Shown here: positions 52,359-63,263 of the stretch, piece by piece
How the letters are laid out: every line of letters begins with the position of its first letter
Position numbering within the stretch: position 1 is the stretch's first letter
Origin: Arion vulgaris
Taxonomy: Eukaryota > Mollusca > Gastropoda > Stylommatophora > Arionidae
Direction: 5' to 3'
DNA: 64,000 bases
Assembly (NCBI GenBank): GCA_020796225.1
Contig: CM036758.1
Coordinates: 31,155,647-31,219,646 of the forward strand
Notes under the pieces: generated by a model
Seen by the model: the letters and a program-made list of their open reading frames with translations, nothing else
Told to the model about the DNA's origin: nothing
Database searches by the model: none
Position numbers and translations under genes: made by a program

Positions 52359-52626
52359 AAAGCAGCAGTAACTTAGTTGTTAGTGAACTTGCTTCTTAGG
52401 CTAGTGGTCCGGGTTTAATTCCACAGTGGACATGGAATATTTGTCAGAACATAACGGCTCTCAGGTCTATCCAGGCTTAACTGGGTACCAGGAAAGGCAC
52501 TTGGAAGTAAAGGTGGCAGTCATGATGTTGACCATGTCACCCATTGTGTGGCTACGGTCAATGAAAAATGCGGACCTAACACCATACTGCCCAATATATC
52601 TTGAGGTTTCTTTACTGTTTTTACTG
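52359..52626 (+). mobile_element. SINE-T1, full length
   Basis: Head GTTAGTGAACTTGCTTCTTA and GGGTTTAATTCCAC, flanked by the exact 10-bp duplication GTCAATTTAG at 52349-52358 and 52627-52636. It lies 96 bp downstream of the PHPT1 exon. Confidence 0.88.
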
Positions 52627-52636
52627 GTCAATTTAG

Positions 52637-52880
52637 GCGTTTTCTGTGGCTAAGTGATTAAGCCGCCTGCATTGCGTTCCAAAGGTGGTCGGTTTGAATC
52701 TGGACCGCATCGTTTTGTTTACAAGTACATTTTTACAGAGAACCCTAGGATTATTTCAGGAGCTACAGAGTTCATGCTTTGTGCAATACTCTTGACAGGG
52801 AATGAGCCATATGGGGAAACCCGGTGCAATGAAGTCAATCCTTTGTCTTTAGACCCTTTCAATGCTGAAAAATAACCCAG
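52637..52880 (+). mobile_element. SINE-T2 copy
   Basis: Head TCTGTGGCTAAGTGATTAAG and CGGTTTGAATCTGG, body as at 9000-9245. Confidence 0.75.
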
Positions 52881-53284
52881 ATATTGCACATAAATTGATC
52901 ATCTTTTAAATTCAAGATCGCATTGGTATCTTGTCATACCACCTGAGGTTCATAATCTTGTGGAGACATTGAGAGTGAAAGATGTTAAGTCTCCTCTCAT
53001 GACTTGAGCAGCTGTCCATGTTTCTGAGCCATATAGTAAAGAGCTTGTAATATTTTTCAAAGTTCTATATACACAGTCTTATAATATTTGTCGAAGTTCT
53101 ATATTTAGAGCATTGATAATAAAACTATAGTACAGGATGGTCGTGACATTTAGTATGATTGATTTCATTTTGAACCAGGTTAAAAATGTTAGTTTCTGTA
53201 TTTAGAATGGAAATCGAGGCTGTTAATGTCAGCCTCCTACAGCTTGCAGGGGGTCTCTGTATTGTTTAGGGGCAATGTTTGTCT

Positions 53285-53645
53285 TACTACATGTGAAATG
53301 TGATGCCTAAGATAAGCTACCAAGAACACACACAAAAAACAGAGTCACCAACATCAGCATAAAGTTGGCACATACAGAACCTTGCTTGAATTACATTGAG
53401 AAACAAAGAATAAAGTGGTTTGACCACTTAATAAGATAGCAGCCAAACCCCACAGTATACAAAGTCTTCTTCAACAGAACATCAGGAAAGAAGGTGAGAA
53501 GAAGACCACATAAAAGATGTTTAGATAGCTTAGCAGTATCCTATCAAAAGAACAAAAATAACTGTCACCCATGCCACCAGAACAGCGCAAGACAAATACA
53601 GAAAATCATGACACTGGGCAACAACCAGGTAGCAGTGTGATGACA
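53285..53645 (+). mobile_element. LINE C-terminal fragment
   Basis: LNYIEKQRIKWFDHLIR then a degraded RRRPHKRCLDSLAVSYQKNK, the same family as 51370. Confidence 0.6.
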
Positions 53646-53649
53646 AAAG

Positions 53650-53790
53650 AAGTTTGTTTTGCGTTTCAAAGGTTATTGATTCGCATCCCACATGCAGTGA
53701 TCAGATTTATCTTCCGGTGATCCATGACCTCAGGGCAGGTGATATTGCCTAGTCCCATCAGAGATGGATGATAAAATGTAGGTTCTGTTT
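53650..53790 (+). mobile_element. SINE fragment (type T3)
   Basis: GGTTATTGATTCGCATCCCA (B-box-like) then CCCATCAGAGATGGATGATA AAATGTAGG. Related pieces at 15150, 55100-55255 and 60545-60960. Confidence 0.45.
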
Positions 53791-53869
53791 CCAAGTTGAG
53801 CATCTAACCGAATCTTTGACATTTGAAAATAAAATAAAAAAGACACTGGAGCCGTTGAGCTTTATCATA

Positions 53870-54390
53870 GACTAGGGTGTTGCATAAAACAATTGAATAT
53901 AAACAACATCGAGCATGACTATGGAGATTACTGCTGTATCCAGGGCTCTCTTATGAGTGGCTGAGCAACAAGCAACCCATATGATTATCATACCAGACTC
54001 AATGAATATGATACAAAGGATTGAATATGGGAGTCTGTGAGTGGACAGCATTTGGAGATTGCAGGGTAACGAATGTTCTGACTTTCTTGCAAACAATGCT
54101 CCAACTCAAGATGGCAGAAGTATGGACAGAGCCAATGTCATCAATGCAGTGCACGTTCATTTATGTGATATGGGCAAGTCTCAGATACTGAACCGATTGT
54201 GAGAATTAGGAGTTGAGGTTGAACATACCAGACAGTGTCATCTTTGTTGTAGAGAGAAAAGATACATTAATCAACTTCTCATGGGTATGGGGAGCAAGTG
54301 GACTTTGTGATGACTGCTGCAGCGGAGGATGGAGCATGCAAGGGAATTTCAATGTGCCATGAATCAATCGAATAACATAACATAACTAAA
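53870..54390 (+). mobile_element. LINE RNase H fragment
   Basis: MEITAVSRALLWVAEQQATH, IIPDSMNMIQRIEYG, LQGNECSDFLANNAPTQDGR and SMDRANVINAVHVHLCDMGK in order, with breaks. Confidence 0.7.
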
Positions 54391-54399
54391 GATAAGCCA

Positions 54400-55090
54400 A
54401 GAGGTATAAGATGACTCTCACATCCAACCTGGAAAACCTAGATTTTACTTTGGACATCGCACTTCTATCTCACACACCTAAAGATACCCAGAACCCCCCC
54501 TTCCTGCTGCCTTAAACAGAACAGTCAGATGGTTAGGCTGAAAATCAATCAGAAGAAAAGATAAATAATTGTCTTCTTCTTTGCGTTCGTTCTTTATGAC
54601 CAATTTTAATCACTCTTTGTGATACGTTTGATCTTTACCAAGAACATGTATACGTTGCACATTGGTTTGGTAGGCCCCTAAACGCATAGACTTCTACACG
54701 CTTAGGACACATGCATCCGATTTCATCCAAACCTCCTTAGTCGCTCTTACGACATGCGTGGCAGGTAACAGTGGTTCTATTCTTTACACCCAAAATTGGG
54801 CCCCGGTAACCACTCGGGCGTGTAGATAAATAATAACTCTAAACATGGCTACCCTATCATCAGTCAAATTAGAAGATAAAATCCTTCCAAATAAAACTGC
54901 TTCCAAATATCTTGGAAATGTTATATGCTACGAAGGGGGGAACTCGATCTGACATTAAAAGCAGACTTAAATAAGGTACAAAGTACATTTGTAATCCTTC
55001 AGTCAATCTGAAAGTCAGCCCAATATAGCATCAGAACCAAGATGCTTTATATATACAGCACCTGTGTGCTATCAACTTTACTTCAGGGAT
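54400..55090 (+). mobile_element. LINE RT fragment hosting SINE-A
   Basis: Before the SINE the frame reads DKPRGIR.TLTSNLENLDFT then IALLSH, with the RT active-site FADD replaced by FTLD. After it: LEDKILPNKTASKYLGNVIC and a thumb region to TLLQGSG. Confidence 0.7.
54570..54823 (-). mobile_element. SINE-A, full length with duplication
   Basis: 254 bp reversed, flanked by the exact 11-bp duplication AGATAAATAAT at 54559-54569 and 54824-54834, within a LINE reading frame. Confidence 0.92.
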
Positions 55091-55094
55091 CAGG

Positions 55095-55255
55095 TATGGA
55101 GGTAAGGTGCTCACCTTTCATTCCAAAAGTACTTGGTTGCTCCCCATGTGAAGAGATTGGAATATACATTTTCAAAAGCTCCATGATCTCAATGTTAGTG
55201 AAATCAAGTTCCTAGTTCTATCAGAGACGAACAATAAAATGTAGGCCCTGGATCC
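55095..55255 (+). mobile_element. SINE type T3
   Basis: GGTAAGGTGCTCACCTTTCA and TTGGTTGCTCCCCATGTG (head), TTAGTGAAATCAAGTTCCTA and CAATAAAATGTAGGCCC (body). Confidence 0.5.
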
Positions 55256-55399
55256 AGTTGAGGAAGATAAAGAACACCTTGGCAGTTAACAATCTCGATA
55301 AGAGTAGACTGCAAAGCCACTGCTTGAGCAAAATTCATTTCAAAAATAATTTTAGGGTCGCTAGGATTTATTGTGTTATTGTATATGTTATAGATTCAT

Positions 55400-55570
55400 T
55401 GTATTATTGTATATGTTATGTCTGCTGCCCAAGAAGCCTAAATTTCTTAGCTTCTGTTGTATCTTTGTTTGATAAAGGCCTTTTGGTCGAAACGTTGCTG
55501 TATATTGATTTTGTACTTTATACAACTATAATACTTTGTTTTACGTTTGCCATTTTACTTTGTTTTAAAA
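55400..55570 (+). repeat. repeat with hammerhead-like core, second copy
   Basis: TTTGATAAAGGCCTTTTGGT then CGAAACGTTG within TATGTTATGTCTGC..TATATTGATTTTGTACTT, matching the reverse of 20001-20150. Confidence 0.45.
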
Positions 55571-55659
55571 TAAAATTTATTTTGAGAAAAATACCAACAT
55601 TTTCAAAATTACATCTGTCCATGCTGGCGCATAAATTTTTTGGAAATATCTCCATTTCA

Positions 55660-56150
55660 AATTACATTGTCCCTGCCTGCACTACAGAGTTTGTGCACTA
55701 CCTCTGAGATCTTCCTGTGTAAGAAAGAGATCGGAACATGCATGGCTATTCACCGAAGTGCAATGATGATGGTCCATTCAATAACACATAGTATTAATAT
55801 AATAAATGATAAAACACAAAAACCCATTAGGGCTGTAGAGGTGCTACGGTGGAATCGCCAACATATAACTTTACTTACTTATTCCTCTCTGCTCCTCATG
55901 AAGCATAGAGCTTCAACAATTGTTCCTCTTGGAGCATAGAACTTCAACAGTTGTTCCTCTCTAAGCATAGAACTTCAACAGTTGTTCCTCTCTGAGCATA
56001 GAGCTTGAACAATTGTTCCTCTCTGAGCATAGAACTTCAACAGTTGTTCGCCACTTTTCTTGGTTTCTGGCTGTTTTATTTATGGCTTCCCCATGTAGCC
56101 CAGCATTCTACAGTTCCTCAAGAGGGCTGTCTCCAGTTCTGTTGCCTATA
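55660..56150. mobile_element. LINE tails with an internal 34-bp tandem
   Basis: 55660-55800 (+): EIFLCKKEIGTCMAIHRSAM. 55870-56150 (-): the RTE-like end of 4087-4200 in which a segment GTTCCTCTCTGAGCATAGAA CTTCAACA is repeated five times (55920-56050). Confidence 0.65.
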
Positions 56151-56690
56151 AGTCCATGAGGATGGAGGTTGAGACAGTTACTGCTGCTCTCCATCGGCTC
56201 TCTGGGACTGTTTACTGGGGACGTTGTTTCTGACTATCTGTCTGTTTCCAAAGATCCAGAATGGAAGGTTTTGGTATGAGTGGATGCTGTCTATAGAGGT
56301 TTTCAACCACCAGAGACTCATGTGGATCTACTGTCCTGGGGATGCAGATCTTCATGGAAACAAGAGAGCGCATAAAATTGTATCAATTTTTGGGGAAGTT
56401 AGCATGGATACGAGGGATGTTCTTTGGTCTCATGCAATCTACTGTTGGATGAGGACAATAAAATTGACATTGAGTCAATTCAGCAATTTAGGGAGTTTGG
56501 AATTACATGTTGTACGAGTAGAGCTGGATGCTTGAGGAACAGAGAGAGGAGTGTGTTTAACCAGCAAGCCACAGAAACCATCAGTATGTATACCATTCGA
56601 TGTCTGTTTTGGGAGACTGAGCACCTATGGGTCTACCCGAGTGTTGTGACGTCAGTTCAGTGTACCATAACCAACTAATTGGGAGAGAAG
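56150..56690 (+). mobile_element. LINE RNase H fragment and tail
   Basis: The frames include GRFWYEWMLSIEVFNHQRLM, PGDADLHGNKRAHKIVS and the long tail LLLDEDNKIDIESIQQFREF. The most complete copy of this tail in the window. Confidence 0.7.
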
Positions 56691-57390
56691 AAGAAATTTA
56701 GAGACAGGAGGTGCAAGAGACTACTAAAGATATTGAGAAATTGACATGTTTTGGTTGAGGGCCTATGCCCCAAAAAGGCTTATGAGAGGGAGAAATAGTA
56801 GCTATTGATTGATTGATAAGGCCATCATCTTTGCACTTCGATGAATACCCATGTGTTCCCCGATCCCTTTCTAACAAAGGAGGATCTCAGCGGCAGTGCA
56901 CAGACTTCTTAGCACATGCAAGGGTCCTGATGTAATTTTGAAGATTGAGAAAATGTTAGTAAGAATTTTATTTTAATCTTTTTTAATACATTTTTGCATG
57001 GGCAACTTTGCAGCCTACTCTTATCGATTTAAAACTACCGAAGGTTTTTATGTGCTCATCTTGAACATGGGACCTCCGTTTTATCGTCTGTCTCCGATAG
57101 GACTCTGAACTCGATAAAGTAACTAAAAAGAGGGGCAATCGCTGTCTAGAAATTGGGTGCCTAGAGGAAGAGAAAAACAAGGAGCGGAAGAGACAGGAAA
57201 CATTAAGGCACAGAAACACATTTAGAACACAGCAGGTGTTTATATTTTCTCTGGAACTGATGCCAGCATTAAGTTGTTTCTAATGTGGGTCACGTACATG
57301 GACGGATGAGAAAGACCAGACGATGCTTCTGCTTGTCGAACATTGCAGTCTCTGGTATTAGTATCACACATCAAGTACACTTATAGTTTC
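56691..57390. other. LINE tail, repeat G and unassigned DNA
   Basis: 56800-56940 is the reversed CACTTCGATGAATACCCATG tail. 56990-57120 is repeat G. 57120-57390 is not recognised. Confidence 0.4.
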
Positions 57391-57399
57391 AGAGTTAGG

Positions 57400-58868
57400 T
57401 TCCATACATTTCTGTTACTTTAGTTGTATGTACACATTTCAATTACTTTAGTTGTATGTACACATTTCTGCTACTTTAGTTGTATGTACACATTTCTGTT
57501 ACTTTAGTTGTATGTACACATTTCTGCTACTTTAGTTGTATGTACACATTTCTCTTACTTTAGTTGTATGTACACATTTCTCTTACTTTAGTTGTATGTA
57601 CACATTTCTCTTACTTTAGTTGTATGTACACATTTCAGTTACTTTAGTTGTATGTACACATTTCTGTTACTTTAGTTGTATGTACACACACATCTCTGTT
57701 ACTTTAGTTGTATGTACACACACTTTTGTTACTTTGTTGTTTTTACACATTTCTGTTACTTTAGTTGTATGTACACATTTCTGTTACTTTAGTTGTATGT
57801 ACACATTTCTCTTACTTTAGTTGTATGTACACATTTCTCTTAGTTTAGTTGTATGAACACACACATTTCTCTTACTTTAGTTGTATGTACACATTTCTGC
57901 TACTTTAGTTGTATGTACACATTTCTCTTACTTTAGTTGTATGTACACATTTCTCTTACTTTAGTTGTATGTACACATTTCTGCTACTTTAGTTGTATAT
58001 ACACATTTCTGTTACTTTAGTTGTATGTACACATTTCAATTACTTTAGTTGTATGTACACATTTCTGCTACTTTAGTTGTATGTACACATTTCTCTTACT
58101 TTAGTTGTATGTACACATTTCTGTTACTTTAGTTGTACCCACACATTTCTCTTACTTTAGTTGTATGTACACATTTCTGCTACTTTAGTTGTATGTACAC
58201 ACACATTTCTCTTACTTTAGTTGTATGTACACATTTCTCTTACTTTAGTTGTATGTACACATTTCTCTTACTTTAGTTGTATGTACACATTTCTGTTACT
58301 TTAGTTGTATGTACACATTTCTGCTACTTTAGTTGTATATACACATTTCTGTTACTTTAGTTGTATGTACACATTTCAATTACTTTAGTTGTATGTACAC
58401 ATTTCTGCTACTTTAGTTGTATGTACACATTTCTGTTACTTTAGTTGTATGTACACATTTCTCTTACTTTAGTTGTATGTACACATTTCTGCTACTTTAG
58501 TTGTATGTACACATTTCTCTTACTTTAGTTGTATGTACACACACATTTCTCTTACTTTAGTTGTATGTACACACACATTTCTCTTACTTTAGTTGTATGT
58601 ACACACACATTTCTCTTACTTTAGTTGTATGTACACACACATTTCTCTTACTTTAGTTGTATGTACACATTTCTCTTACTTTAGTTGTATGTACACATTT
58701 CTCTTACTTTAGTTGTATGTACACATTTCTCTTACTTTAGTTGTATGTACACATTTCTCTTAGTTTAGTTGTATGAACACACACATTTCTCTTAATTTAG
58801 TTGTATGTACACATTTCTCTTACTTTAGTTGTATGAACACACACATTTCTCTTACTTTAGTTGTATGT
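57400..58868. repeat. 28-bp minisatellite, about 50 copies
   Basis: The unit is TTTCTSTTACTTTAGTTGTA TGTACACA, with variable CTG/CTC/CAA at positions 4-6 and occasional extra CA pairs after TGTACA. Homogeneous over about 1.47 kb. No frame of interest. Confidence 0.92.
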
Positions 58869-58914
58869 TCAAATTCAACACTGTGAGTGACATTTAAAAA
58901 AAAAATCTCCTTAG

Positions 58915-59090
58915 CCTCTGATTGACACAGCCTCAATTGGATACCAGAAAACTTTGGGAGTAGAGTGGTTAGCGTGTTGTAACCACATCACAAATCGTTT
59001 GTCGATGGTCAAAAAATATATGGGCCCATACACATGTTTCCTAATATAGCTATGGTATGTAAACAGGTTCCAAGTTGCTAGTTTTGTGTA
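58915..59090 (+). mobile_element. SINE-T1 3' part
   Basis: CACAGCCTCAATTGGATACC, TTGTCGATGGTCAAAAAATA and TATGGTATGTAAACAGG from the body and tail. Confidence 0.6.
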
Positions 59091-59149
59091 CATACGAACT
59101 TTTTGTTACTGGAGTTGCCATGTATAGATAAACTACCATTTGTGCTGAA

Positions 59150-59717
59150 GAGAAAGAGACCAAGCGATAGTAGATCATTGAAGCAGACAGATCAAGGAAG
59201 TAGCCAGTGGTACATTTACTATGACAACAAGTAGCATGACAATGAAAGTACTGGCGGTGACTAAGGCACTACTCTAGCTGGAGTCACACAACTATTCTCA
59301 TGCGTGTATTCTAAGTGATTTATTAAGTGTGTTGTTGTTTGCGTTCGTTCTTCGACATCAATTTTATCATTCTTATTGTGATATATATAATTGATCTTTG
59401 ACAAGAACGGTTTTTTACGTTGTGCCAATTATGCGCCTATGGTGACTAGGTCAGCACATCCGATTTCGCCAGCATTTATTTACTATTTACTAGGGTAGCT
59501 AGCCCTAGGATCTGCTCTTTTACGATCATCTTTCACCGTATAATTCATTAAGTATGATCCGATAGGTGGAGGCTGGTTCGGTGCGCAAGGCAATGGACTG
59601 AATCACTACAAGCGTCAACAATTTGCAGAATTACACTCATCTTCCCTCCGGGCACATGGTGTCGGCGGTAATGAGAGAGCAGACAGACTGTCTGGCTCTG
59701 CCACGATATCAGGGGGG
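59150..59717 (+). mobile_element. LINE RNase H fragment hosting a hybrid SINE
   Basis: 59150-59337 contains the MTMKVLAVTKALL..ESHNYSHACILSD-like region. After the SINE, 59535-59717 reads GVGGNERADRLSGSATISGG. The RNase H continues across the insertion. Confidence 0.65.
59338..59534 (-). mobile_element. hybrid SINE of the A/B/RET-D group
   Basis: Reversed, it has GCTAGCTACCCTAGTAAATA, GATGTGCTGACCTAGTCACC, CGCATAATTGGCACAACGTA, GTCAAAGATCAATTATATAT and GAACGAACGCAAAC. Blocks specific to RET-D (CTAGTCACC), SINE-B (ACCCTAGTAAAT) and SINE-A (GAACGAACGCAAA) sit in one copy. Confidence 0.65.
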
Positions 59718-60517
59718 TCTACAAATATCAATTTCTCTAAGTAAATTACATTCAATGTTCATTAAGGTGAGGTTATTTAGACGATCTTGTCTCATCATGT
59801 TCCTTAACTCACTTTTTATACGCTTTAATGTCGAAAAAGAACGTCCTCCGTTGCAGTTAGTAATCATTAAAGACAAGTAAATTCGTAAGACTATTTCTAC
59901 ATTTGGGAAACACGACACTAATGAATTTTCCATTATAGGTTTATAAAATTGCAGTTCAAGAGCCTCATGACTTTCGTTGTTAATAGCAGCAGCTACATTC
60001 GTTTTAAGAAGTTCAGCGAACTGCACAAGTTCGTCGCCTAGGATTTCTTCCAAATCCTCTTGATAAGAGCTGACAATATTTGGAGATTTTTTCAAGATCT
60101 CTTCTGCTGTAAGAGATTTTAACTGCAGAAGTATTCCAAATACCACCAGTCACTCTATGGTACACTTCCATGCGTTTAATAAAGGCAGAGAGTACATTAT
60201 CAGTTATGACAATAAACAGCTAACTTTCACATTTTTGTTTGGATATTTGATTTTCTACAACTTCATTGAGCGTAGTAGAATCCATGAAACAGTCGTATTT
60301 AATAATTCGCTTGCGTCATCTGCATGTTTGCTGCTAATATTCTTCACAGTCAGTCAGGATTTTGGCTTTAGCCTCAATATTTGAAAATGTAGGCCCCTTA
60401 AAAAATATTGAAACCGAAATTTTACAAGCTAAACATTTTCTGCTCTATGCGAGCGACCTCCAGAAACGCCGGGGCCGTAGCATTTGCTACTTTTACTATA
60501 TGGCTAATCTGGCACTG
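59718..60517 (-). mobile_element. hAT element, truncated, with intact dimerisation domain
   Basis: The reverse strand begins with an end CAGTGCCAGATTAGCC and AAAGTAGCAAATGCTACGG (60517 down). A frame follows (59709-60146) with LKSLTAEEILKKSPNIVSSY and RIYLSLMITNCNGGRSFSTL, then KRIKSELRNMMRQDRLNNLT. This is the hAT C-terminal dimerisation region, ZMYM-like. The other inverted end is missing where LINE sequence starts at about 59717, and the zinc-finger and most of the catalytic part are deleted. Confidence 0.8.
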
Positions 60518-60539
60518 ACAAGATAAAGTTTACATGAAA

Positions 60540-60960
60540 GTCACCAGCACCATGCTGTGACAAGCTCCGTGGCGAGGAGGGAAGGTGCTAGCCTATCAAT
60601 ACAAATGTACGCGGTTCACCCCCACGTGAAGTAAAAAAAAAAAAAGTAAAGGAACCCTTTCATAACTCGTGGTATATAGGGCAATACAGTGTTAGGCCAG
60701 TATCGTTCATTGACCGTCGGCACACGGTGTGTTATGTGGTCAGGATCACGCCGGCCGCCTTTACTTTCCCAGAGCATGTCTGGTACCCAGTTGAGGCTGG
60801 GTCGACCTGAGAGCCGTCGCGTTCGGGAAAAATTCCACGCCCACTGCGGGAGTTGAACCCGGACCAACAGCCTTGAGAGTGATCGGGATATAAAACGTAG
60901 GTCCCGTTTTCAAGTTGAGCACGTAAAAGTTGGCAGTTTAAAATCGATAAGAGTAAGCTG
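60540..60960. mobile_element. SINE T3 hosting a reversed SINE-T1
   Basis: 60555-60630 (GGTGCTAGCCTATCAATACA, CGGTTCACCCCCACGTGAAG) and 60875-60960 (GAGTGATCGGGATATAAAAC) are T3. Between them lies a reversed SINE-T1 (about 60632-60873) with an A-run at its left and GGAGTTGAACCCGGACC at its head. Confidence 0.65.
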
Positions 60961-61074
60961 CAAATTCGCTGCCTGTGTCAAATGTTTTTTAAAAAAAGAA
61001 AAAATAATTCCTACAAAAATGGTCTCCGCCTTCAAAATTCAACGACCCTCGTCTGTTATACGGAGTTCCTGGAT

Positions 61075-61510
61075 TGCCACTGAGATCTTCATATCTATGG
61101 AAGAGATCGGAACACGCATGGTTGTTCACTGAAGTACAATGTAAGAAAGAGATCGGAACACGCATGGTTGTTCACTGAAGTACAATGTAAGAAAGAGATC
61201 GGAACACGCATGGTTGTTCACTGAAGTACAATGATAGAAAGAGATCGAACACGCATGGTTGTTCACTGAAGTGCAATTAAAAGAGATCGGAACACGCATG
61301 GTTGTTCACTGAAGTGCAATGTAAGAAAGAGATCGGAACACGCATGGTTGTTCACTGAAGTACAATGTAAGAAAGAGATCGGAACACGCATGGTTGTTCA
61401 CTGAAGTGCAATGTAAGAAAGAGATCGGAACACGCATAGTTGTTCATAGGAAGTCAATGTAAGAAAGAGATCGGATCACGCATGGTTGTTCACTGAAGTG
61501 CAATGATGAT
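61075..61510. repeat. 46-bp tandem array derived from a LINE tail
   Basis: Eight or nine copies of GTAAGAAAGAGATCGGAACA CGCATGGTTGTTCACTGAAG TACAAT with small deletions. The unit equals the single-copy LINE tail block at 55720-55765, so the array grew from a LINE end. Confidence 0.88.
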
Positions 61511-61570
61511 GATTATATTAATCAATCAATCAGCTCTATTGAGACACCTTGTTAGATGTACTATAGTTTT

Positions 61571-61824
61571 ATCAACAAAAAACGGTGTACAGGTATTAAG
61601 AATTTCCCGAAAAAACAATAGACAAACACAGGATTCGAACCACTTACCCTCATTTCTAACGACACCCATCGCCTAGCCTTGCAATACGAGGTTCTTACGA
61701 CACCCATCGCCTAGCCTTGCAATACGAGAGTTCTTACGACACCCATCGAAGTGGTTTCAATCCAGTGTTTGTCTATTTGTTTCTTCGAAAGCTCTTAATA
61801 CCCGTACACTGTTTATTTGTTGAT
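61571..61824. mobile_element. foldback element with ~75-bp inverted arms
   Basis: The left arm ATCAACAAAAAACGGTGTAC..GACAAACACAGGATTCGAAC is the reverse complement (with mismatches) of the right arm ending GTGTACACTG-like TTATTTGTTGAT. The loop holds a 2.5-copy ~38-bp tandem (ACGACACCCATCGCCTAGCC). The left arm and loop read backwards resemble a tRNA (GGCTAGGCGATGGGTGTCGT and TGGTTCGAATCC). Confidence 0.65.
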
Positions 61825-62196
61825 CATATTCGTTGCTTCCTTGGGTTATTGCAAAAAACTCATTGTTCTCATCTTATAGTTTTTAAAAGAGGCGATCATC
61901 ATTTTTCGAACATGTAATGAGAAGGAGAGGCTTAGAACACATTGTAACAATCGGTAAAATAGAGGGGAGACGAGATAGGGGAAGACAGAGAGATAATTTG
62001 GGTAGCCTGACTTCATGGTATGGAAGAGCTTCTGAGATGATAGCAAACACCAGGCAGCGCCGGATTAGCCTAGTAGCAGAAGTAGCAAATGCTACGGGCC
62101 CGCGCTTCTAAGGGCCTCGCGCCTATGTGACAGATGAAAATGGAAAAATAACCAGATGTTATATCAAAAACACGCAAGCTGTCTGAATTTTTAAAT

Positions 62197-62770
62197 GTCG
62201 TGTCGGATGGTGCTGAATCCAACGAAATCGAAACAGAAAATACAGAAGACGTGTCCCACTGTGTAGTAGATGAAGGCAGTGCTATAGAAGAATCATCATT
62301 ATCAATATTACCATTAAGATTAGCAACTCTTCACGATTTAGCCACATTTTTCACAAGACAAACTGAAGTCGAATGTACAGCAAGTCCTCCCAATTTAGCC
62401 ATATCATCTTCAAGCCAAAGAGAGGCAGAAAGAACAGCACATGCTTCTAATGAAGCAACATCTTCTACAAGCCAAAAACACAACGAAAGTAAAATGTACT
62501 CCAACGATATTGGTGAATGGCCAAACAACTTCAATCGAGATTATTGGATTGTGAAAGAAAGTAGCGAAGTGCAACATATGGACAGTGATTTCATGTCTTT
62601 AAAAAAAAACAAAAAAACATACGATAAAGAAAACAATCCACGATTTTGTCGAAAGTCGTTTTTCACATACACGATACACCAACAACCAAACTCACGTGAG
62701 AGATTGGTTGTGTTATACAGAAACTAAAGGACAACTGTTCTGTTTTGTTTGCAAAGTTATTGATTTAGGC
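62197..62770 (+). pseudogene. hAT transposase N-terminal remnant with TTF-type zinc finger
   Basis: A 175-codon frame starts MSDGAESNEIETENTEDVSH and is rich in Ser, Glu and Thr (disordered). A frameshift after the A-run at 62599-62618 moves reading to RYTNNQTHVRDWLCYTETKG and QLFCFVCKVI, the WL.Y....FC..CK core of the TTF zinc finger seen in hAT/ZMYM transposases. The catalytic middle is deleted at about 62770. Confidence 0.75.
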
Positions 62771-63263
62771 TGTACCATAGAGTGACTGGTGTATTTGAAA
62801 TACTTCAGCAGTTAAAATCTATTACAGCAGAAGAGATCTTGAAAAGAACTCCAAATATTGTCAGCTCTTACCAAGAGGATTTGGAAGAAAGCCTAGGCGA
62901 CGAACTTATGCAGTTCACTGAACTTATTAAAATTAATGTAGCTGCTGCTATTAACAATGAAAAGCATGAGGCTCTTGAACTGCAATTTTATAAACTTATA
63001 ATGGAAAATTCATTAGAGTCGTGTTTCCCAAATATAGAATTAGTCTTACGAATTTATTTGTCTTTAATGATTACTAACTGCAGCGGAGAACGTTCTTTTT
63101 GAACATTAAAGTGTATAAAAAGTGAGTTAAGAAACACGATGGGACAAGATCGTCTAAATAACCTCACCTAAATGAACATTGAATGTAATTTACTTAGAGA
63201 AATTGATTTGTCTAGTGCTATCTCTAAATTTGCTCACATTAAATCGAGACAAGTTTGTTTGTA
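62771..63263 (+). pseudogene. hAT transposase C-terminal remnant
   Basis: It reads YHRVTGVFEILQQLKSITAE, then a helical region and RIYLSLMITNCSGERSF, at which point a TGA replaces the serine codon present in the 59718 copy. The dimerisation tail continues (KCIKSELRNTMGQDRLNNLT) with a second stop. Not functional. Confidence 0.8.

Larger units (their letters stand above)
51661..53045 (-). mobile_element. LINE RT fragment split around the PHPT1 exon
   Basis: 51661-52028 aligns with 38935-39300, and 52918-53045 picks up at the next bases (about 39310-39430). The ~890 bp in between (PHPT1 exon, SINE-T1, SINE-T2) therefore sits inside one LINE fragment. Degraded; no frame. Confidence 0.65.

Noticed and set aside
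52027..52908. target-site duplication around the PHPT1 segment (ATAAATATTGACTCTTTTA against ATAAATTGATCATCTTTTA)
   Set aside because: Only the ends match; AT-rich similarity could be chance, and the left copy overlaps the splice acceptor.
60632..60873. exact target-site duplication for the reversed SINE-T1
   Set aside because: Flanks (CACGTGAAGT against AGAGTGATCG) show no convincing repeat; borders left approximate.
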